Of a DNA stretch of 64,000 nt, positions 48,842 to 60,800 are shown piece after piece. Below the pieces are notes generated by a model, which ran no database searches, was not told the origin of the DNA, and was given only the letters and a program-made list of their open reading frames with translations. The stretch comes from Flavobacterium sinopsychrotolerans (lineage in GTDB: Bacteria > Bacteroidota > Bacteroidia > Flavobacteriales > Flavobacteriaceae), in contig NZ_FODN01000001.1 of NCBI RefSeq assembly GCF_900110375.1, forward strand, positions 910,796 through 974,795, read 5' to 3'. A program made the position numbers and the translations under genes. Within the stretch, counting starts at the first letter, position 1, and every line of letters starts with the position of its first letter.

Positions 48842-51800
48842 ATGAAAAAAACTACTTTTTTAAAAGTAATCCTACTTGCTTTTATTTTTTCACAAAGTTT
48901 TATATCCTATTCTCAAACTCTTAAACCTTTTACTCCAAGGTTTGATAAGGATATTAAAGGAGATATGTTATTGATTGGGAATAGCATTTTAAACAGATCT
49001 ACAAATAACAGAACACCTAATAATCCTTATAATGGGGATAATCTTAATTCAGATTTTGATATGCAGTTTATCAATATTGATAATGGAGCTACGTCAGGTG
49101 TTTTTAATTCTAGTAGTGCTAATCTAGTCGTTCCTAATGCTTCAGCTCCAGCAGCGCCATGTTATAAAATTTTATATGCGGCTCTGTATTGGGGAGCAGT
49201 GACTAAGGGTACAACTCCTATTACTGATATTAAATTCAAAATGCCTACTGGAGGGTATAATGATGTGGTAGGTACAATAATTCATGATTCAGGTACTAAT
49301 GTGATAGGAACAAGTTATCCGTATGCCTGTTATGCTGATGTAACCAGTTTAGTAACTGGAGCCGGAAACCCAACTCCAGAGGGAACATATACCGTTGCTA
49401 ATGTGTCTTCTAAAGTAGGAACAAATGGAGGAACAGGTCTTTCTGCAGGTTGGTCACTTTTTATTGTGTATGAAGATCCAAAATTAGCTGCTAAATCAAT
49501 TACTTCCTTTGATGGTTTTAGTGCCATCAGTTCTACAGTAAATTTAGATATTCCAGTAACTGGATTCAGAACAATTCCTACAGGACCAGTAAGAGCCAAA
49601 TTTGCTTTTTCGTCCTTAGAAGGAGACCAAGGAATTTCTGGAGATTACTTGACTATAAATGGTTCTATACTATCAGCTGTGAATAATGCAGGAACTACAA
49701 TTAGAGGGACAAATAATTTCTTTAATAGTTCTGTTACTTATATTGATCCGGCTAACGGTAAAACAGAGGATTTTATCAACCGTAATCCAGCAAGTACAAA
49801 TACGCTGGGGTATGATGCCGGAATTTTAGAAATTAATAACAATGGGAATGCTGTCATTAAAAATAATGACATAAGTGCTGTTATAGGATTACGAAGCAAT
49901 CAAGATGTTTATTTCTATTATTTTAATGCGATTTCATTAGAAATTATTGAACCCAAAATCGTACTTACAAAACAAGTTTTTAGTGATGCTACCTTAACTA
50001 ATAACATAGGTAATGCTAATGTAACTTTAGGGCAAGAATTATTTTATGCTATTGGTTTTCAAAATATAGGAAATGATGATGCTGAAAACTTTACTATTAA
50101 AGATATATTACCTATTAATATAAATTTTGACCCTAATAACATAATTGTTCCAAATGGTTCTGGGATTACGTATGTATATAACGCTGCTACAAGAACTATT
50201 GTATTTACTATTCCTAGTAATTTAGTTGAAAAAAATGACCCTCGTTATATAATTAAATTCAAAGTTCAGGTTGTTCCGGAATGTAATGATCTAAGTGATG
50301 CCTGCTCTGATAAAATCCAGAATCAGGCTTTTGCGACTTATGTAGGAGTGACTAGTGACATTAAGGTAGATGATCAACTTAGTTTATCCACTTTTGGAGA
50401 ATGCTATTTAGGTACTGCATCCCCAACCAACTTTTTAGTAGGAGTTGAAAATTGTATCTATACTAAAGATTACCAGTTGTGTGGTGCGAGTGTAGTTTTG
50501 ACGGCTGCCAATGGATATAATTCTTATTCTTGGTCAACAAGTGCTACAGGCACACCTGTTATTGGCACAACTCAATCAATAACAGTTAGTCAAACTGGTA
50601 CCTATTATGTTAATAACATTGCGAATGCTCCTTGTAGGTCAATAAAACAAGTAGTTACGGTTTCACCTTCTGGTACTACTGTGCAAAATCCGGTGATACC
50701 ATTTGCAGATCAAGTGGTGCAATGTCCAAATAATGGAAAAGACTTGCCTAAAATATTTTTATGCGGTGCCAATGCTACTAGATTAATAAATACAGGTGTT
50801 ACAGATGCTATTTCTATTGTTTGGCAAAAACTGAATGAAGCCAGTTGTACTGCCATAGGAACGGATGATTGTGCCAATGAAAAAGTCGATTGTACTTGGG
50901 ATAACATAGCCACTGGATCAAGTTATACGGCAAATACTTCCGGACAATTTAGAGTGGTTTTCAATTATGCTGGTGGCTGTTTTAATATTTTCTACTTTAA
51001 TGTTTTTAAAAACTTATTAAACCCAACGGCTACTTCCAGAGATATTATTTGTAATACATCTGGTGAAATCATTGTAGGAGGCGTTCCTACATCCGGTTAC
51101 GAATTTAGCTTGAGTGCTTCAGGACCTTTCCAGGACAGTAATGTTTTTTCTATAACTACAGCTAATACGTATACTGTTTACATTAGACAAAAAGGTATTG
51201 TTAGCAATCCTTGTTTATTTTCAGTTCCTGGGATTGATATTCTACAACGTAATTTTACTGTAAGTGAATTCATTTCTCAGCCCTTGTGTAATGGTGACAA
51301 AGGATCGATAAAATTAGCAGCAAACGATGTACGAGCACAATATTTTTATAGTATTAGCAAATCAGGTTCATTAGTAAATGCTGTTGGGCCTATAGCAGCG
51401 AGTGATCATACATTTTCTAATTTGTCTTCAGGTAGTTATGATTATGAAGTAAAAACAGATGACGGCTGTTTAAAAACAGGTACAATAGTACTAATTGAAC
51501 CAGATGTTTTAAAAGCTACTGTTAATCAAACAAAAGCACTAACTTGTGAAACAGGCGAAATTACAGTGTATCCTATCGGAGGAACAGCTCCTTATGCGTA
51601 CTACGTAAATGGTTCTACAACTGCGCAGTATAGTGCTGTAGTTAATACACCAACAGCGGGTAATTATACTATCAGAGTTGTGGATTATAATGGTTGTATA
51701 GCAAATACTTCAATTACAATTGCCGCAGTCCCTAAACCAGTTTATAACCCAACCGGTACCAACGTAAATTGTTACGGAGATACCACAGGAGTCATCAATT

Positions 51801-54800
51801 TTAATGTCACTAATGCTAATGGGTATACTTTAGCCTACAGTATCAATAACGGAACAACGTATGGAAGTTCACCAATTATTTCTAATCTTGCAGCGGGAAC
51901 GTACAACACTATATTAAAATATTCTTTGAATGGTGTAGATTGCTTAGACACCATGAAAGTGATTACCATCACGCAACCATCAACGGCCTTGACTGCCTCA
52001 GCGGGAGTTTCTGAATTGGCCGGTTGTGGCCCTGCCGGAGAAGGAAAAATACGCATCACCAATCCGCAAGGGGGAACGCCTACATATGAATACAGTTTTG
52101 ACAATCAGACTACTTGGACCACTGTCAATGATGCTTACAAAGCTCCTGGAACATATACAGTATATATTAAGGATGCCAACGGATGTATTTATCCAATGCC
52201 AAATATTATAATTGAACCAGAACCTGTTGCTCCAGTTATTGATGTGAACACGCCTGTAGATTTCAATTGTGATGGAACTGCAACCAGTACGGTGACCATC
52301 AATAACCCGGGTACAGCCAGTTTTACGTACAACTATTATTTAGATGGGACAATAAATCCAAACACGACCAATCCCAATACATTTTTAAATGTACCTCCGG
52401 GTACACATACCGTAAAAGTGGAATACAATTTAGTGAGCGTTCCCACTTACAGTAATTTATTGAAAGAAGATTTTGGTTATGGAGATGACACTACTTCTCC
52501 TGGGATTAACACTGCTTTTTATTGTTTTGAGAGACAGGTGGTTGCTACACAATGCAAGGGAAGCACAGCTATTAATGACGGCGATTATTCGGTTACTGCA
52601 AATATTGTAAATCCTTTTTCGGCTTGGGTTCAGCCAGGGGATCATACTACTCAGACAGTTCCTCCAACTCCTAAAGGTAGAAGTTTGGTGGTTAATATTG
52701 GTGATCAAATTGCAACCAGCGATATTTTATATCAAAAAGTTATAAATGATATTATTCCTAACCAACCGATAAATTTTGAGCTCTATGCGATGAATTTACT
52801 TAAAACAGGAAATACTCAGGTAAATGCTGATTTGAGAGTAGCTCTGGTAAATGCTGCGGGTGTAGAGATTTCATGGTTTGCAACAGGAGATATTCCTAAA
52901 ACCCAAAAATGGGAAGTTTATCCTAAAACTCCAGTAACCCTAAATCCAGGAGCAAACACTACCTTACGATTTATTATCCGTTCTAATAAAAGAGCTACAA
53001 GTGGTAATGATGTGGCGATAGATGATATCAAAGTATTCCAACTTCCGAAATCATGTATTACTACAAGAAGCTTTACTGTTGTAGTTCCAACAGGAAAAGC
53101 ATTTACAGGTTCCGTAACCGGATTCAAAAACGTAACCTGTAACGGATTATCCAATGGAGAAATCACGATTAGCGCCACTAATTTTGACGCAGTTACAGGA
53201 TACCAATATTCCCTAGATAACGGAACGACTTGGAATACCACAGTTTTAACCACTTCGCCTTATACAATTACAAATTTAGCACCAAATACGTACACTGTAG
53301 CGATTCGTCCAGTAGGGTCAACCGTTACGGCTTGTACTCAAAAATTTCCTCCAGTAACTATTGCACAACCTGATCCAATTGTTGTTAATGCGACGAAAAC
53401 GGCGGCTACTTGTATTACTGGAGCAACCATTGATGCGAGAACCACAACAGGAGGAACCCCAGCCTATAAATTTGAATTGATAAATACTTTGGCGCCTTTA
53501 ACGGTGACCGCTTTTCCTCCTAATGGAATTTTGACGAATGTACCTCCTGGTTCCTATCTCATAAAAGCTACCGATGCCAATGGTTGTAACAACCCGACAG
53601 ACTACGGGATTACAATTGATGCAGTACCAACCATATCGGCTGCAGTTGATCCAAGCACGGCGATGTGTTTTGATCCTTCTACTGGAGCTCAAATCAATGT
53701 TTCTATTACTGGTGGAACCGGACCATTTAGTTACCAAACAAGTTTAAACGGTGGAACTTTTAGTGCTTCTAGTGCGACATTCACAACACCAACATTCACG
53801 CATACTGCGGCTGTAACGGGTAATTATATTTTTAGAGTAACAGATAGTAACGGTTGTTTTTTCGATACCGCTCAACAAATAATTAATGCTAAATTAACAG
53901 CTAATGCTCCTGTGACTACTGATCTGGATTGTGATGTTTTACCAGGGTCTCCAGATGCTTTGATTACAGGAACAATTTCAGGTGGAACGGCGCCTTTTAC
54001 GGTGCTATTAACATCGGGACAGACTACAGGAACTCTTGCTGGACCTGTTGGGAATAGCGCTAGTTTTACCTATACTACAGGGGATTCAGGTGTGTATCAA
54101 TTTCAAATTACAGATGCTATTGGTTGTATAACCAACACCTCTGCTACTATTAATGCAAAAGTCGCGGTAACTGGTAATGCAATAGTGACCAATGAAACCT
54201 GTGAGACATTAAACAACGGAAGTGTTACTTTGCAAGCACTTACTGGTGTTGCTCCTTTCACATATAATTTTAATAGTTTAGGATTCTCTAATACAGTAAC
54301 CTATGGTTCATTGTCAGGATCTGTGGGAGGAACTTCTTACCCTTATCAAATCAGAGACAATAAAGGATGTATTTTTACTGGAACTGCGACTGTTTTTGAA
54401 CCTACTCCAATTACCCTAACTGCTAGTATTACCACTCCTTATACGTGTGACGGTCCTGCAACTATTACCGCTGCGGCTTCAAATGGAAATGGAGGATTTA
54501 CATACGTGCTAACAAGAGGTGCCACAACAGTAGCTTCAAACACCACTGGAATTTTCCCTAATTTGTCTGTAGCAGGAACTTATACCGTAACGGTTACCGA
54601 TGCCAGAGGATGTTCACTTACATCTTCACCAGCTATGGTAATTGATGCTTTGACACCACCAACGGCAATGACGTTTACGAATACCGCGGTAACTTGTCCA
54701 GCTAATAAAACAGATATTACAATTAATAGCGTATTGGGTGGTTTGCCAGCTCTAGAATATAGAATTATTGCTCCAGCTAGTGCAGCAACAGCGTATCAAG

Positions 54801-57800
54801 CAGGTGCTACTTTTGCAGGTTTAGATCCTGGAGTAACCTATCGTTTTGAAGTTAGAGATGCTAAAAATTGTACGTTTGCTGAAAACTATTCAGTACCATT
54901 ATTGCCTACGCTTACTGCTAGCGGCGTAGTGGTAAATAATGTAAGATGTTTTGGCGAGAGCAACGGATCTGTTCGTTATACTGTTGGTGGATTTGGTAAT
55001 GGTACGCCTTACTCATATACCATAGATGGCTTAGCGGCAGGGTCAGGAACTTCACCAGCTACAGGAACTACATTTGATATTTTAGTCAGTGGTTTAGCGG
55101 CGGGTCCTCGTGTAATAGTAGTTACTAATACTAATACAAGTTGTACAGTGTCGGCATCAGTAACTGTTGGTGCGCCAAGTGCAGCATTAGCTATTACTGC
55201 TCCAACTATTTCTCCTATTACGTGTACTGCATTAACAGCAAGTATCAACATCAATACTACAGGTGGATGGGGATTTAATACGTACACCGTTACAGGACCA
55301 TCTCCTGCAACAACTGTTGTAACACAAACAACTAGAACTTTTAACAATCTGGCAGCTGGTGATTATACCGCTACCGTTACAGATGTAAATGGTTGTTCCC
55401 GTTCAATAAATTTCACAATTGCATCATACACCGCACTTGTAGTAACTCCAACAGTTACTAATGCATGTTCTGTTGCAGGAAATACAAATGAAATTGTAGC
55501 TACAGCCACAGGTGGTTCAGGTACCTACACCTATTCTATCAATACAGGTGTCGCTCCAACTGGGCTTTTATTAAATACGTTTAACGTTGCTCCAGGCAAT
55601 TATACTATTACGGTTCGAGATGCTTTTGGTTGTATAGATACTGAAACGGTTACGGTAAGTGAAGTATTAGTAGTAACGGCTGTTAGAACTAAAGATATCA
55701 GTTGCTCAACACCACAAGAAGCTACTATTAGAGTAACCATTTCTGGTGGAATAGCTCCTTTTACTTATAGAGTAAAAACCGTTCCGGGTACTTATAGTGG
55801 TGGTCCAAATGCAGTTACAGGAAATCCGTTTATATATACTGCACCAGGAAATATTGGAGCAAGCTATGAATTTGAAATTACAGATGCAAATGGTTGTATT
55901 AGAGTAACGAATATTGTTAACACCAATACACCAACTCCAGTTGCTGCTTCAACCTCAATAACAGATTTAACTTGTTTCCAATCAGGAAATGGCGCAGTAA
56001 CTATAAATCCGACTGCGGGTGTTGCTCCATTTGAATATAATTTTAATGGTTTAGGTTTTTCATCAATTTCTTCATATTCTAGTTTAGCCGCTTCTCCAGC
56101 AACTGGTTATCCTTATGTTGTAAGAGATAGTAAAGGTTGTTTGTTCAATGGTAATGCTATTGTTAATCAACCTAGTGAGATAATTTATACGGTTACCCCT
56201 GTTAATATGACTTGTAGTTTTGCGATTGTAGCCGGTTCAATTACAGTTAACACAATTACAAACGGTAATGCGCCTTTCAATTATACCTTAAGAAATCTTA
56301 CAACTGGTGAAGTTTTAACACATCCGGACCTTGCAGGTGCAAGTCATACATTTCCTAATTTAGGATTTGGTAATTATGAAGTAATTGTATCTGACAATAC
56401 AGGCTGCTCTAAGACAACTACTGGTATACAAGTACTTGCTCCACCGGAGGATTTGGATATAAATCTATTTACTACAGCCGACTGTACAAATGGAGCTACA
56501 ATAATTGTGAGTATTAATCCTACGGTTGTTCCTCCAACACCAAATTATGAGTTTGGTATTTACGATTTAGCTGCATTTCCATATAGTAGTGTTTTTTTAG
56601 CTCCAGATGGTGCTACGTCACCAGATAATATGCGAAGAACTTTTACAAACCTTACTCCAGGTGTGGTGTATACCTTTGTGGTTAGGGATAATTTAACAGG
56701 TTGTTATTATTTTGAAACAGCTGCAGGTGCTGTGCCTCCAGTAACTACATTAACTTCTGATCCTATTGTGGCGAATAATGTGACTTGTACAGGTACTGCT
56801 ACGGGTAGTGTAACCTTTACTTTGGATAATTATAATGCAACTACTGTTAATTACGAGATATTTAGGAACCAAACTAATGTTTCTACCGGAATCACAGGAT
56901 CAGTAGTAACAGCAGCTCCGTCAACTATAACAACTCCGGCAGGCTTAACGCCAGGTCAGTACTATATTACTTTTACTGAAGTTGGTGGAACGAACAATGG
57001 TTGTACTAGTGCATCTGCTGTTTTTACCATAACAGAGTCCCCAGTTCTTTTGGATTTAAACGTTACTGCAACTAAAAATGATAACTGTAATGTAAATGCG
57101 GGTGAAATAGTGGCTTTTGCAAATGGGGGAACTGCTCCTTATAGTTTTATTCTAAATACTTCAAGTACTGCTCCAGCGGCTAATGATCCTTTATGGGATT
57201 CACCTAGTACGTTTAATGTGCAGTCAGGAAGTTATTATGTTTGGGTGAAAGACAATAATGGTTGTATTATTGGTGATCCGGTAAATGTACTACTAGATCC
57301 TTCACCAGTTATTGATTTAACAGTACTAGATGTTTGTGCAGTTGAAGGAGCTTTTGCAGTAGATGTAACTTTAACTTCACCTGGTGTAGGTCCATACAAG
57401 ATTTCGGTAAACGGAGGCGATTACGAAGATGTGATCTCTTTCCCTTATCCTGTTAGTGGTTTGAGTTCAGGACCTCAAACAATTGTTGTGATAGATGCCA
57501 ATGGTTGTACTTCTAATAGTGCAACTGTAACGTTGACTAAAAAATTATCTGTAATTGCAGATCGTACCAAAGAGTTAGATTGTACGACTTCGCCAGATGG
57601 ATTAATTACGGTGACGGTATCAGATGGTTTATTTACTCCACTAGATCTAACACCTGATTTTAGATACGAGGTGGCTATTAACGGTGGAAGTTATGGAACT
57701 CCAGTTAATTTTGCTAATGATGTTAGGTCATTTACATATACAGTAACAACAGCCGGTACGTATCAATTTAGAATTACAGATTTAAATAATTGTACAGTTG

Positions 57801-60800
57801 AAAGTACGATTGTAGATGTAGCTGCCATAGTATTTCCAACTGCAACTGCAACAGTAACTCCGCCTACCTGCGCAGGTGCAACAAATGCTACTTTGATAAT
57901 TAATGCTTCATTAGGGGTACTTCCTTATGAATATAGTATTGATGGAGGAACTAACTGGCAAGATTCTAATGAATTTGCAGGACTAGGTGCCGGCACAATT
58001 AATTATATTGTCCGAGACAATAAACTATGTATTTTCAATGGTTCAGAGAATATCATTAATCCAACGCCTGTAGTTGCTTCTATAGATTCTGTATCTGCTT
58101 TTACTTGTTCATCAACCAATACACCTAATGTAACAGTTGTAACTGTTAGTGCAGCCGGTGGTGCAGGTAATTACAGCTTTAGTGCTGACGGTATTAATTA
58201 TTTCCCAAGTAATAGTTTACCGGCTGATAATAGGTATGCTTTTAATGTAACAGATACTGGAGCTCCACAAAACCTAACGTTTTATGCAAAAGATGCAAAT
58301 GATTGTGTAAGTACTATTCCTGTTACCATTGCGGAATTCCCTACATTGGTGTCGGCTGTAGCGAGTTTAGTCACTAAAGCAGATTGTACTACTCCTACTC
58401 CTACAGAAATTATTAATGTATCAATTACTGGTGGTGCTACTCCTACTAATTTTAGCTATCAAGTTGCTATTGATGGAGGAACTTATGGTGCGTTAGTACC
58501 AATTACTGCTGGTGCTACTTCATTCAATTACAACGCCATATCTATAGGAAGTTTTTATGAATTTAAAATAACGGATAATACAACGGGTTGTAGTATTATT
58601 TCAAATGCGTATACTGTTCCAGTATTCAATACGATGACTGTAACCGCTAGTGCCGCTGCAAATGTAGATTGTGCTACAAATGCAACGGGTGCTATAGAAA
58701 TTAATATTGGTAACTATACCGGTCCTTATAATTATATTATATGGTTAGGTGGTGTTCCAACAGCATTTACAGGTTCAGGAAATACGTCAACTAATCCGTT
58801 TGTACTTCCACACGGTTTAGTTGCAGGAAATAATTACACCGTAGTGGTTGCCCAAACGACTTATCCAAGTTGTTCAGTTACTTCTAATCCTGTGGCCATT
58901 ACTGAGCCAGTGGCTTTAGATTTGACTAACCTTATTGTTTACGTTAAAAATCAAAATTGTAACAGTACAGGAGCAGTACTTACTGTTGATGATGCTACTA
59001 TTGCTGGCGGAAAACGTGATTATACGTATGCTTTTGTATTAAATGGAACAGGAGCATTACCACCAGCTGGTGATTTTAAACCTTCAAATACTGCAACATT
59101 TACCACCACTCAAATAGCACCTTTATCGGATACTGTTGAAGTTTGGGTAAAAGACGCTAATGGTTGTACGGATATGGTAACGGTTAACATTTCTGTTGAT
59201 CCAGAACCAACAGTTACAGCAACTGTAGCTAGTCAATGTGCGTCTGCAACGGGTTATACAATCGATGCAGTGGGTACAGGTGTAGGACCTTTAGAATATA
59301 GTTTGGATGGTATCAGTTTTGGAACATCTGATTCATTTAATGTATCCTCTCCTCGTGATTATTATGTTTGGGTAAAAGATGCTAATGATTGTATTGTAAA
59401 AACAGCTGTACCGGTAACGATTTTCGAACCATTGCAATTGCAAGCTGACATTACTACCTTATCTACTTGCTTGAATGCAGATGGTTTAGTAACGCTAACG
59501 GCTACTGGAGGATTTATTCCTGCGAATTATGAATATAGTATTGATGGTATTACTTATGGTTCTTCCAATGTATTTGGTAGTTTGGCCGCAAGTGCTACTC
59601 CTTATACTTTCTATGTGAGAAATATGGCATCAGTGCCAGTTTGTGTTAAATCGGTAGACGTGATTATGTTATTACCTAATACAGCCATTGCTTTTGTATT
59701 AGATCCAACCCCAGTAACTTGTAACGGCGGATCGGATGGTACGATTACCGTTAACATGGATACATCAACGTTGACTGTTAATAATAATCCTCAATATACT
59801 TTTACCTTAACAGGAACGTCAATTACTGGAGCAACAGTAAATTTGGGTCCACAACCTTCACCATTATTTAGTGGACTGGCAGCTTCTGATACCAATGGAT
59901 ATACGGTAACCGTTACTTCGGGAAGAGGTTGTGATGATACTAAAACCGTTATTGTTGATGAGCCAGATCCAATTGTGGTACCAACTATAGTTCCGGTACA
60001 ATTCGGTTGTATTACTGACAATACAGGGAACTTAGCAATTATTACGGTAACAGGAGTATCAGGAGGTTCAGGAACGTACAAATATGAGTTTATTAAAGAG
60101 GGAGCTCCTGATACACAAGTTCAATTTGGTGACAGCAATGTCTATACCGAAGGAGACTTAAAAGGAGGTTCTTATATCGTAAATGTATATGATGATAAAG
60201 GATGTGTTGGTACTACAACGACTGCAATAATCATTGATCCTTATGTACAGTTGGATAAAGTGAATGTGACTGTTACGCGTCCGATCACTTGTGCTCCTAA
60301 AACAGAAGATATTACTGTTTCGGCTACAACAATAGGAATAGGAACTACCAATTTAGAATATACTTTAGTAGATGTAATCTATGATCCAATTACAGGTGTG
60401 CCTACAACAGGTTCTATTTATCCTGCTGTTCCTAATAATAATGGAATATTTACAAATTTACCAGTTGGAAATTATTTGATTACCGTCAAAAACTTAGATA
60501 CGAACTGTGAAATCCAAGGCGTACACTATGTAAACGAACCTAACACTTTCGACCTAACCATTGATACCGTTGTGGATGTCACTTGTTTCTCTGGAACTAA
60601 TGGAAGTGTGAATGTCACTTTTGTAGATCGATTGATTACAACGAATCCGGTTAACGGAGATGATGCAGGAGCATTTACGTTTACATTAGAAGATGCTTTT
60701 GGAAATGCACTACCTGGAGGAACTTCTGCAAATGCAGGACCAATCACTATTTCAGGTTTGGCTGCAGGAACGTACACCATAACAGCAACTTTATCGCAAT

